From contig JAREWP010000085.1 in assembly GCA_029001845.1 (NCBI GenBank), forward strand, positions 1-36,076: a DNA stretch of 36,076 nucleotides, in the 5' to 3' direction. The position numbers were made by a program, and so were the translations under genes. Below the pieces are notes generated by a model that saw only the letters and a list, made by a program, of their open reading frames with translations, was not told where the DNA came from and did no database searches. This DNA is from Candidatus Magnetocorallium paracelense. Lineage in GTDB: Bacteria > Nitrospirota > Thermodesulfovibrionia > Thermodesulfovibrionales > Magnetobacteriaceae. Position 1 is the first letter of the stretch. The number at the start of each line of letters is the position of its first letter. This document shows, one piece after another, positions 8,185 through 15,563 of the stretch.

Positions 8185-9023
8185 ATTTGAACCATTAGAC
8201 CCGTTGATAGGGGATTGAAACAACATTATTTTTTTCATTTTTAATCTCCTTTTTATAGAGCCACTTATTTGAACCATTAGACCCGTTGATAGGGGATTGA
8301 AACTTCCTGTGTCTCCCAGTTTAAGTCGCCAAGTAATCCTTTAACATTAAATTTGAACCATTAGACCCGTTGATAGGGGATTGAAACTCCCTGTCCCCTG
8401 TTCTACTTGAAAAATCTTCTCCTTATGTTGCTATTTGAACCATTAGACCCGTTGATAGGGGATTGAAACACTAGCGTAAATTTTTCCCACCTCACTTTCT
8501 TTAATGTATTTGAACCATTAGACCCGTTGATAGGGGATTGAAACACGCCCTCCTCATATAAATTTTTGTCTAAATTTTAATTTGAACCATTAGACCCGTT
8601 GATAGGGGATTGAAACGAATCCGGGCTAAGTAAAAGGGTCTTTGCTGTAAGTGCAGCTGCACTATTTGAACCATTAGACCCGTTGATAGGGGATTGAAAC
8701 AAGTTATTGCAATTTCAAAGATAATCTTATTGAGCCACATTATTTGAACCATTAGACCCGTTGATAGGGGATTGAAACTATTTGGTGAGCAATAGAATTA
8801 CCTGCTTCAATAATTAATTCATCATTTGAACCATTAGACCCGTTGATAGGGGATTGAAACGTGTTTCACCATAGTAACCTCCTTGGTGGTATATTTTATT
8901 GGTTTATTTGAACCATTAGACCCGTTGATAGGGGATTGAAACTGCAATAGTTGCATCATACTGAGTTTCTGTAGATTCCATTTTCAATTTGAACCATTAG
9001 ACCCGTTGATAGGGGATTATACT
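8185..9023 (+). CRISPR. CRISPR array 1: 11 repeats of 37 bp, 10 spacers
   Basis: The repeat begins ATTTGAACC and ends AGGGGATTGAAAC, giving the type III-like 8-nt crRNA handle ATTGAAAC. Repeats start at 8185, 8267, 8351, 8433, 8508, 8580, 8664, 8742, 8824, 8906 and 8987. Spacers are 45, 47, 45, 38, 35, 47, 41, 45, 45 and 44 nt. The first ten repeats are identical; the last loses its 3' end (GATTATAC instead of GATTGAAAC), marking the leader-distal end. Transcription is therefore on the plus strand from the leader at 7655-8184. Complements of several spacers contain ribosome sites and start codons of unknown genes. Confidence 0.98.
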
Positions 9024-9048
9024 AACCCTCCAATTTTCACTCTAATAC

Positions 9049-9077
9049 TTGATTTAAGTTTGTATAGTTGATATAAT
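9049..9077 (+). promoter_or_regulatory. Sigma70 promoter of the csx3/cyclase/RT-cas1 operon
   Basis: TTGATT (9049-9054), a 17-bp spacer, then a perfect TATAAT (9072-9077). It lies just past the degenerate last repeat and would give a ~75-nt leader before the csx3 ATG at 9158. It lets the accessory/adaptation operon be transcribed independently of array 1. Confidence 0.7.
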
Positions 9078-9157
9078 ATTCCTGTTCCTAACAAGCGAAT
9101 ACTTACTTCTATTTGTTACCCTCTCATATAGCGATAATTATCTCCAAACTATTTTTT

Positions 9158-9397
9158 ATGAAAATAATTGATCTGAGCACTCTATATAATGAGCGAGCTA
9201 AAATTTCCGAGCTTGATTTGTATATTAAAAAAGCTAAAAATTTAGCCGGAGAAGGTAATGATATTGTCTTAACAGGCCCCGCTCCTGTGTGGTTGTACAT
9301 GAAAACAGGTCATGCTCTTCATGGTATTGCAACGAAACTGTTTTACAGAAGCCCTGTTACCGGGGACATCGAAATTTTCAATCATACACCTTATTAA
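9158..9397 (+). CDS. csx3: Csx3 (Crn3-type ring nuclease), stand-alone
   Basis: A 79-residue protein consisting of one Csx3 domain. The start MKIIDLSTL and the core DIVLTGPAPVWLYMKTGHALHG followed by IEIFNHTPY resemble Csx3, a small protein shown in Archaeoglobus to degrade cyclic tetra-adenylate, which would switch off CARF effectors. The ATG at 9158 is preferred over an in-frame TTG at 9113 because it gives the family-like MKxxDL start. The usual GRGPxW motif reads GPAPVW here, so activity may differ from the neighbouring domain. It ends 2 nt before the cyclase-Csx3 gene, whose last ~85 residues are its clear relative. Confidence 0.78.
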   Translation: MKIIDLSTLYNERAKISELDLYIKKAKNLAGEGNDIVLTGPAPVWLYMKTGHALHGIATKLFYRSPVTGDIEIFNHTPY

Positions 9398-9399
9398 AT

Positions 9400-10260
9400 A
9401 TGAACTGGCTTGAACTGCACGAAAACGTAAAAATACCGGATGTTTTTATATTAAATCTGGATATAGCGGGATCAACGAAAATCTCTTCTGTTTCTCATCC
9501 TGCAGAGCATCAAAGTAGAATGAAGGAGTTGCATGGCAGGATAGACAATCTATTCGCTGAAGATAAGAGATTTTATTCAGATTCATGGACCGGTGATGGC
9601 CTTGTTGTACTGTTTAGTGATAATAATGATGTTGCCGATGATTTAATCGGAAAAGCTATTGAAATCCTCTTAATAGAAAAGCCGGAAAGTAACAAATCCT
9701 TTTTCCCGGAACCTGTCAGTATAAGAGTTGGAATTGCTATGGGGAATATTTATTTTTCCAGAGATATTGGTGATATCATATGCGAGCCAATGAATATAGC
9801 AGGAAAACTTCAAAAAGCATGTCCCGATGATGGAGGTGTATTGATAAACGAAAATGTAATGAATTACATAAAGGATAAAAAGCTTCTTAATGGATTTCAA
9901 TATAAGGAAGTTTTAATTAATAATAAGACCCATATATGTAATTTTCTTTCAATCGATGCTTCTAAAGTTTATCCAAAGAGATTAGGTCAACATAACAAAG
10001 TTGAAATTAACGTGCAAGAGCTTTATGGTAATTATCCCGATGCAAAGGCTGATGCGAAGAAAATAAATGAATATTTAAAAAAGGCGAAAATGATAGCCGG
10101 ACCTTTTCCTCCGAATACTAAAAAAGAGGTGGTTTTAACCGGTAGAGGGCCAATCTGGCTTTATTTGGTTTTGGCCAGAGAGTTTCATGGCGTGGCTGCA
10201 AAACTTGTTTATAGTTCTCCTAAAGAAGAAGATGTCGTCATCTATGATCATGTAAGTTAA
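9400..10260 (+). CDS. Class III nucleotidyl cyclase fused to a C-terminal Csx3 domain
   Basis: A 286-residue two-domain protein. Residues ~10-188 are a class III cyclase: NLDIAGST supplies metal ligand D21, DSWTGDGLVVLF supplies D66, and IRVGIAMGNI...EPMNIAGKLQKA is the helix with transition-state Asn (N132). The Arg expected four residues later is Lys (K136), and the Lys that selects ATP in adenylate cyclases is replaced by Ser (S62), so the substrate cannot be predicted. Residues ~200-286 are a Csx3 domain with TGRGPIWLYLVLAREFHG and YDHVS. The ATG at 9400 follows the csx3 stop by 2 nt. Plausibly it makes one cyclic nucleotide and removes another, or the ring-nuclease domain reads cyclic oligoadenylate and gates the cyclase. 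This fusion is unfamiliar to me. Confidence 0.82.
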   Translation: MNWLELHENVKIPDVFILNLDIAGSTKISSVSHPAEHQSRMKELHGRIDNLFAEDKRFYSDSWTGDGLVVLFSDNNDVADDLIGKAIEILLIEKPESNKSFFPEPVSIRVGIAMGNIYFSRDIGDIICEPMNIAGKLQKACPDDGGVLINENVMNYIKDKKLLNGFQYKEVLINNKTHICNFLSIDASKVYPKRLGQHNKVEINVQELYGNYPDAKADAKKINEYLKKAKMIAGPFPPNTKKEVVLTGRGPIWLYLVLAREFHGVAAKLVYSSPKEEDVVIYDHVS

Positions 10261-10277
10261 TTTATTCGTTCTGCAAT

Positions 10278-10778
10278 ATGGAAACATACATAACAATTGT
10301 ATCGTCAAAAACATTCGAGACTATCAACCCTTTCTGGGCGGCTCTGGAAAAGGAGTGGATTCGTCCCACATCCTGCACTCTTCTGTATGTACCGGAACAT
10401 AAAAAAGAGTGCAATATTATCGTAAAATGGTATGAGGAAATCGTCCGGGAGTATATGGGAGCTGAAGTAAAAACAGAGCTGCAAATATTTGACGATGAAA
10501 ATATTCCCCGGTTCATCGATCTTATAAAAGGGCTGATACTCAAGGATAGAAAAGCCAAGAGAAAGGTGATCATAGATGTAACCGCAGCGGAATGGAACTA
10601 TATCCCTGCCACGCTGATGCTGCTTGCCGATGAAAACAAAAAGGCAGTCCCATCGTTACTGTATCAGCAATACTCAAGCCCCCAATATAGCGAACTGCCG
10701 TATCCTCTGATACCTTATACGGAGCAGAAATTATACGACCTTCTCAATATGAAAGAGCTGGAAGGACTCTCTTTATGA
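10278..10778 (+). CDS. Small CARF-like (Rossmann) protein
   Basis: A 166-residue single-domain protein. ITIVSSKTF (residues 5-13) is a first beta-strand followed by a loop, SCTLLYVPEH is the second strand, and KVIIDVTAAEWNYIPATLML (about 105-124) has the position and shape of the CARF DxTGGxK loop and following helix, although the Gly-Gly-x-Lys is replaced by Ala-Ala-Glu-Trp. This suggests a divergent CARF domain whose ligand may differ from that of the CARF protein at 5307. It has no effector domain of its own, and its stop overlaps the start of the PIN gene (ATGA at 10775), so the two products probably act as a pair. CARF assignment is tentative. Confidence 0.55.
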   Translation: METYITIVSSKTFETINPFWAALEKEWIRPTSCTLLYVPEHKKECNIIVKWYEEIVREYMGAEVKTELQIFDDENIPRFIDLIKGLILKDRKAKRKVIIDVTAAEWNYIPATLMLLADENKKAVPSLLYQQYSSPQYSELPYPLIPYTEQKLYDLLNMKELEGLSL

Positions 10779-11884
10779 AGGAGTATACCCTTCCCTATTT
10801 AAATCTGGCTATATTTTTTAACCCTCTGTTACGTTCAGGTAATGATATTCATTTCGAGCTTGTTTTGCCTCTTCTCGATAACCTGGAGGTCTGTAACCTC
10901 ACAATTACGACAGAAGGGCCTGTAATTCAGAATTTCGTAACCTTTAACAGCTATAACAGGATATACAAGAAGATCGCACAGGCAGGGAGAAAATATATAT
11001 CGGATGAGCTGCCTGATTATAATCAATTACAGGATGCGCTGGTTTATAGTGCGATTGTGAAACCTTCCGGTCTTGATCTGCTCTTTGAATATATTCATGA
11101 AGCTTCAAAGCAGTCCGTCATAAGAGGGGGCGATGTATATTATATTGCCTTTGACACAAATATCCTTATGGACAGAATCTATACAAATTACCTCCGCGAT
11201 TATAGCGACGCACCGAATATCGATTTTATTTTATCGGAAACTGTGAGGTCTGAACTGACCAACAGGAAAAACAAGATCAACAAAAAGACGATCAATGATC
11301 TGGCGGAAGCCTTTGGGAAGAGTGCACGCTGTTTCTCCAATCAAAATGTGCTGGCCGACAGGCGAAGATATATCGGATTTCTGGAATTTAATAAAATTCG
11401 ACATGAAACGGACTGCGATCAACTCAAACCTTCGAGATCAATCGATGACAAAGATGAAGAGATCATTGAAACCTACGCGAAATTTGCAGTGCAAGGCTAT
11501 AATCGAAAAGTTCTCCTCATATCCAGAGATAATGAGTTTATCAGGATGAGTCCGAGCCTGCCTGATGTGATTCCCATTGTTATTGAAAACAGAGTCAGAG
11601 ACAGGAGCATAAAGCAAATGAGGTGCGGATATAATAAGCTGTTTTCTTTTATTTACCACCTGTCGGTTTTATATGGAGAAATTGTACTTCAATTAAAAGG
11701 TCACAATATCTATAAATGTTACGGAGTGTGGCCGCAAAAGAATGTGAGACAGTGGGAAAACAATCATATAAAGGTCTCAGCAAACAGTGAACTCCCTTAC
11801 ATCACATCATTGGATCATCATACCAATATTCTCAAAAAAATGAAATACAAAAGGGAATCGCGGCGTTTCCCGAAGACAGATTGA
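10775..11884 (+). CDS. PIN-domain nuclease, type III accessory
   Basis: A 369-residue protein with a PIN ribonuclease fold in its middle. YYIAFDTNILMDRI supplies the first acidic residue (D127), ILSETVRSELTNR supplies E155/E160, SIDDKDEEIIETYAK supplies D224-D225, and VLLISRDNEFIRM supplies D252; this is the complete set expected for an active PIN nuclease. The N-terminal ~115 and C-terminal ~95 residues match nothing I recognise. The first ~115 residues may bind the CARF-like partner, whose gene overlaps by 4 nt. It most likely cleaves RNA when the partner binds a nucleotide signal. RT-cas1 begins 12 nt downstream. Confidence 0.75.
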   Translation: MKEYTLPYLNLAIFFNPLLRSGNDIHFELVLPLLDNLEVCNLTITTEGPVIQNFVTFNSYNRIYKKIAQAGRKYISDELPDYNQLQDALVYSAIVKPSGLDLLFEYIHEASKQSVIRGGDVYYIAFDTNILMDRIYTNYLRDYSDAPNIDFILSETVRSELTNRKNKINKKTINDLAEAFGKSARCFSNQNVLADRRRYIGFLEFNKIRHETDCDQLKPSRSIDDKDEEIIETYAKFAVQGYNRKVLLISRDNEFIRMSPSLPDVIPIVIENRVRDRSIKQMRCGYNKLFSFIYHLSVLYGEIVLQLKGHNIYKCYGVWPQKNVRQWENNHIKVSANSELPYITSLDHHTNILKKMKYKRESRRFPKTD

Positions 11885-11896
11885 TTTTACTTTGGT

Positions 11897-14284
11897 ATGG
11901 CCTCCCTGTTTAAAACCATTCTTGAATTCGATACTCTTCATGCCGCCTGGCTGCAAGTAAAGAAAAAGGGATCCGCCGGAGGAGTGGACGGAAGGGATAT
12001 AGAATCATTCGATCTGAAGGCGGAAAAATATCTGTCTGACCTTAAAAGAGACCTTGAAAAAGGCGCCTACACACCGGAACCATACTACTCTGTCGATGTA
12101 TCCAAATCTCCCGGCTCTTCTGAAAAGAGAAATCTGGGACTTCCCACCATAAGAGATAAAATCGCTCAACAAGCCGTTAAAACAATTATAGAGCCTTTGT
12201 TTGAAAGAAGTTTTCTCGATGTAAGCTATGCATATCGTGCTTCTAAAGGGGCTGCCAGGGCAATCAGAAGAATTCGTCACTTAGTAAATCACGAAAAACG
12301 TACATGGGTGACAATCTGCGATATAGACAAGTTTTTTGACACCATAGATCATGAAATATTGTTCAATAAAGTGGAGGAAAAGATATGGGAGCCTGAGATA
12401 ATGGAACTGATTAAACTGTGGGTCAAAATCGGAAATGTAGACAGAGACGGCAAGTGGAGAGACAGGGTAAAGGGCGTAGCTCAGGGGGGAATTCTCAGTC
12501 CCTTGCTCAGTAATATCTATTTGGATTCATTCGATAAATTCATAACAGAGAAAGGGTACGGCTTGGTTCGTTATAGTGATGACTTCATAATCCTCAATGA
12601 GGATGAATCGACGGCGAAAAAGGCCCTTAATGACGTACTTGAGTATTTGACCAAAAGTCTTTCGCTGACTTTGAATCCCGGTTATACGGTAAGGAATATA
12701 GAAAGAGGCTTTACTTATATGGGCTTTTTCTTTCAGGGAGAAAATCTCAAAATTGACAATCAAAAATTCAAGAGAATAAAGACAAAAATAAAATATATCT
12801 GCATAAACAACATATATAAACCGATACATGAATTTATAAAAAAGATGAATCAGGAAATAGAAGGAGTGCTTAACTACTATAAACCTCTTGCGCCGACACA
12901 CCAGATAATGGCAATCGATGAATATATAAAACTTCAGATATCCATTTTTATGAGCAGAAAGAAGAACAGCGGGGAAGTCGGAACAAAAGACAAAGCACTG
13001 GAGATACTGAAGCAGCTAAAATATTTACAAAACAGATCGCACAGCGAGTCACTGGAATATATGAATGAAATTGTTGCCTTTGCCTGGAATAAAAGAGAAT
13101 CCTTCAATAACAGATCAGGTACTGAAAATAAAAGGGCTCAAAGTAAAGAACAGGAGAGTGATGAAAATGAAGAAACAGAGGAGAAATCGGCATCTTCCCG
13201 ACAAACCTCTCCTGAGCCGGAAAGTAAAGTAGAGAGGAAGAAAAAGGAGTATTATAAAAAGAGGATTCTAACCGGAAATTTGATTATTACGACGCCATTT
13301 TGTTTTATCGGGAAGAAAAAAGAAAGAATCGTTATCAGAAAGGGAAGACAGATTATTAAAGAGATCGCTGTTACAAAAATTGAGCATCTATCCATAAAGG
13401 CAAGGAGCGTATCTCTCTCATCCGATGTGATCGATCTCTGTTTAAGTCACAAAATACCCATTGATTTTTTTAATTTTAAGGGAGAGCCGACTGCAAAGAT
13501 TTATCTTCCCCTTATGCCGGATACTACAATCGGTATTGCCCAATTGAAGGCCTTTGCCAATGAAAAATGTTACTCCATCGCCTCCTCTATCGTTGAGTCA
13601 AAGATAAACAATCAGATAAACTTACTGAAGTATTTCCTTAAATATAGAAGAAAGATCGATCCGGTCTTTAGTGAGGAGACAGAAAGCAAGATCGAAAAAA
13701 TGGAAAAAAATATGGAGAGCGTTTCTGAAATAGAGAAGACGGATGATATGGACCTCTATCGAAACAGATTAATGGCAGCCGAAGGCCAGGCTTCGGCCCG
13801 TTACTGGGAGGTGATAAAGGAACTGCTTAAAGACGATGTGGAGTTTATAAAGAGAGAAAGGCAGGGCGCAAGGGATATTGTAAACTCATGCCTCAACTAT
13901 GGATACAGCATGCTCTATCCAAGGATATGGCAGGCTGTAATACAGGCGGGTCTCAATCCGATGATCAGTTATCTGCATAAAGAGCAACCCGGAAAGCCGA
14001 CTTTAACCTTTGATCTCATAGAGGAGTTCAGGCAGCAGGTAGTAGACAGAACGGTATTTTCGATGTTTACAAAGGGAACTGAAATAGAGCTTACTCAGGG
14101 AGAACTCTCTGCATCATCGAAAAAAGTGCTTGTGGAAAACATAATCGAGAGATTAAAGACAGAGACCGGGTTCAGAAAACAGAAAATGACCTTCGATGAG
14201 ATCATTCTCCATCAGGCAAAGGCTCTGGCTGAATATTTATTGGATAAAAAGAAGAGCTACAATCCCTTTTTAGGAAAGTATTAA
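11897..14284 (+). CDS. cas1: Reverse transcriptase-Cas1 fusion
   Basis: A 795-residue fusion that, with Cas2, inserts spacers and can acquire them from RNA. Residues 1-~300 are a group II intron-like reverse transcriptase: AGGVDG, GLPTIRDKIAQQA, CDIDKFFDTID (D142), GVAQGGILSPLLSN and RYSDDFI (D228, D229; YSDD in place of the common YADD). A maturase-like helical region continues to ~400. A charged linker (~401-450, rich in Glu/Ser/Lys) joins the Cas1 domain, where AAEGQASARYW (E629), YLHKEQPGK (H694) and TFDLIEEFR (D706) give the metal-binding triad. There is no N-terminal Cas6 domain, unlike some relatives. It is followed after 1 nt by cas2. Confidence 0.97.
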   Translation: MASLFKTILEFDTLHAAWLQVKKKGSAGGVDGRDIESFDLKAEKYLSDLKRDLEKGAYTPEPYYSVDVSKSPGSSEKRNLGLPTIRDKIAQQAVKTIIEPLFERSFLDVSYAYRASKGAARAIRRIRHLVNHEKRTWVTICDIDKFFDTIDHEILFNKVEEKIWEPEIMELIKLWVKIGNVDRDGKWRDRVKGVAQGGILSPLLSNIYLDSFDKFITEKGYGLVRYSDDFIILNEDESTAKKALNDVLEYLTKSLSLTLNPGYTVRNIERGFTYMGFFFQGENLKIDNQKFKRIKTKIKYICINNIYKPIHEFIKKMNQEIEGVLNYYKPLAPTHQIMAIDEYIKLQISIFMSRKKNSGEVGTKDKALEILKQLKYLQNRSHSESLEYMNEIVAFAWNKRESFNNRSGTENKRAQSKEQESDENEETEEKSASSRQTSPEPESKVERKKKEYYKKRILTGNLIITTPFCFIGKKKERIVIRKGRQIIKEIAVTKIEHLSIKARSVSLSSDVIDLCLSHKIPIDFFNFKGEPTAKIYLPLMPDTTIGIAQLKAFANEKCYSIASSIVESKINNQINLLKYFLKYRRKIDPVFSEETESKIEKMEKNMESVSEIEKTDDMDLYRNRLMAAEGQASARYWEVIKELLKDDVEFIKRERQGARDIVNSCLNYGYSMLYPRIWQAVIQAGLNPMISYLHKEQPGKPTLTFDLIEEFRQQVVDRTVFSMFTKGTEIELTQGELSASSKKVLVENIIERLKTETGFRKQKMTFDEIILHQAKALAEYLLDKKKSYNPFLGKY

Positions 14285-14285
14285 T

Positions 14286-14585
14286 TTGGCTAAAAACGCT
14301 TATTTTACAGTTGTCGCCTATGATATTAAAAACGATAAGCGAAGGACAAAGGTTATGAACAAATTGCTGGACTATGGCGGATTGAGGGTTAACTATTCGG
14401 TATTTGAGTGTTTGCTTTCTATGCAAAAGTTAAAAAAGATGAAGCAAGAGGTTAAAGAACTGATAGATAAAAGCAAAGACAACGTCAGGTACTATACGCT
14501 TTGCGAATCATGTATAAAACTGATGGAAAACCAGGGAGTAGAGCCGGTGTCCGCTACTGAGGGGCAGGAGACTCTTTTTGTATAG
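14286..14585 (+). CDS. cas2: Cas2, adaptation complex subunit
   Basis: A 99-residue ferredoxin-fold protein that bridges Cas1 dimers during spacer integration. FTVVAYDIKNDKRRTKV (D13 at the first strand end) and VNYSVFECLL are the conserved strands. The C-terminal tail VEPVSATEGQETLFV is extended and may contact the fused RT-Cas1. A TTG start at 14286, 1 nt after the RT-cas1 stop, gives the proper first strand, and expression is probably coupled. The terminator at 14589 closes the operon. Confidence 0.95.
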   Translation: MAKNAYFTVVAYDIKNDKRRTKVMNKLLDYGGLRVNYSVFECLLSMQKLKKMKQEVKELIDKSKDNVRYYTLCESCIKLMENQGVEPVSATEGQETLFV

Positions 14586-14588
14586 GAA

Positions 14589-14614
14589 AAAGGGAGCAGG
14601 AGCTCCCTTTTTTT
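14589..14614 (+). terminator. Rho-independent terminator of the RT-cas1/cas2 operon
   Basis: AAAGGGAGC (14589-14597) and GCTCCCTTT (14602-14610) form a perfect 9-bp stem with an AGGA loop and a seven-T run (14608-14614). It starts 4 nt after the cas2 stop and is the counterpart of 7659-7684. Stem and loop have diverged while the fold is kept. Confidence 0.9.
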
Positions 14615-14633
14615 ATGCCCGAAACGGGCAAAT

Positions 14634-15013
14634 CGATTTGCGTACTTTTTAAAAATGGCTTAAAAAGTTTGTAAATTGTTGTATTTAAAGGAAAATGCCC
14701 TTTTTATGGCATTTGGGAGCTTTGCCGAGGGGACTGTAAAAAGTACGCAAATGCCGTTTTCAGGAGGTCTGAAAAATCGATTTGCGTACTTTTTAGAATT
14801 GCCTAAAAATCAGGCAGAAAAAATCCTTTAAAATCAAGGGGTTAGAAGTGACGAAAATTGTCATTTTTAAAAAAGTACGCAAATGCCGAGTTTTGAGGAA
14901 AGGGGTGATCGATTTGCGTACTTTTTTTCCCTGAAAAATCAATGACTTAGCTTAAAAAAGGGCAAAGTTTGCAAGGTTTTGAAAGTAAAATTTGATCGAT
15001 TTGCGTACTTTTT
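14634..15013. repeat. Six interspersed copies of CGATTTGCGTACTTTTT in leader 2
   Basis: Forward copies lie at 14634-14650, 14778-14794, 14910-14926 and 14997-15013. Reverse-complement copies lie at 14738-14752 and 14870-14884. Order, orientation and 40-bp reverse-to-forward spacing match leader 1 exactly. The second reverse copy is perfect here while it carries one change in leader 1. Confidence 0.9.
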
Positions 15014-15041
15014 GTTAAAATTTGATCGAATTCAGTAATAT
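15012..15041 (+). promoter_or_regulatory. Candidate promoter of CRISPR array 2
   Basis: TTGTTA (15012-15017) and TAATAT (15036-15041) with an 18-bp spacer, the same as in leader 1, about 70 nt before the first repeat. The -35 hexamer again overlaps the last leader element. Confidence 0.45.
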
Positions 15042-15112
15042 CAAGGTGTTGCCGGTTGTTCTTTGAGAAGACAAAAGTAGTAGGATTGCAGGGGATGCCC
15101 ATGAAATATGGT

Positions 15113-15394
15113 ATTTGAACTATTAGACCCGTTGATAGGGGATTGAAACTTCGTTGCCTTTATCAAATGCAACTCATCAATCGCTTTTTATTTGAACTAT
15201 TAGACCCGTTGATAGGGGATTGAAACAGCTTTGCAGGTACTCTAAATTTTTTATTCGCCAACGGGTTATCCCCATATTTGAACTATTAGACCCGTTGATA
15301 GGGGATTGAAACAGTAATCACCATCCCCGTCCATCAAACGCCATCCCTCTACCGTTCATTTGAACCATTAGACCCGTTGATAGGGGATTGAAAC
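15113..15394 (+). CRISPR. CRISPR array 2: 4 repeats of 37 bp, 3 spacers
   Basis: Repeats start at 15113, 15190, 15276 and 15358; spacers are 40, 49 and 45 nt. The repeat is that of array 1, but the three leader-proximal copies carry T instead of C at position 9 (GAACTATTAG). The last copy has the array 1 sequence. Because new repeats are copied from the leader-proximal one, the change must have arisen there and spread with later acquisitions. The complement of spacer 2 begins exactly with ATG and reads open to its end. Confidence 0.98.
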
Positions 15395-15499
15395 GGCGTG
15401 CTATGCCTGAAGTGAATCAGATATTGGTGAGTTAATGATTTAGTCGCTTATAAGTAAAATTGTGCGCAAAAAAGCAACAATATTTGTAACTGTTCACCG

Positions 15500-15512
15500 T
15501 GATCTGAGATCA
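15500..15512. repeat. Short palindrome upstream of the HicB-like gene
   Basis: TGATCT-G-AGATCA is a perfect 6-bp inverted repeat, 51 bp before the ATG of the ribbon-helix-helix antitoxin. It is a candidate operator for autoregulation, judged only on position and symmetry. Confidence 0.3.
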
Positions 15513-15563
15513 GAGGTCAGTTGAAAGTAAAAGGGACTTTTTATATAGAGCGGGGGTAACTCC

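Larger units (their letters stand above)
14586..15112 (+). promoter_or_regulatory. CRISPR leader 2, second copy of the duplicated unit
   Basis: Near-identical to leader 1 with landmark elements offset by exactly 6929 bp and a net difference of one base just before the first repeat. The TGCCCGaaaCGGGCA hairpin at 14616-14630 is perfect here but has a mismatch in leader 1. Changes concentrate at ~14665-14735 and around 14865-14870, whereas the six elements and the repeat-proximal 90 bp are kept. Conservation of fold and element spacing argues for function rather than simple recent duplication. Confidence 0.85.

Noticed and set aside
8086-8752. Minus-strand open frames across array 1 with repeated NPLSTGLMVQI segments
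   Set aside because: They are translations of the CRISPR repeats; only the spacer parts are informative.
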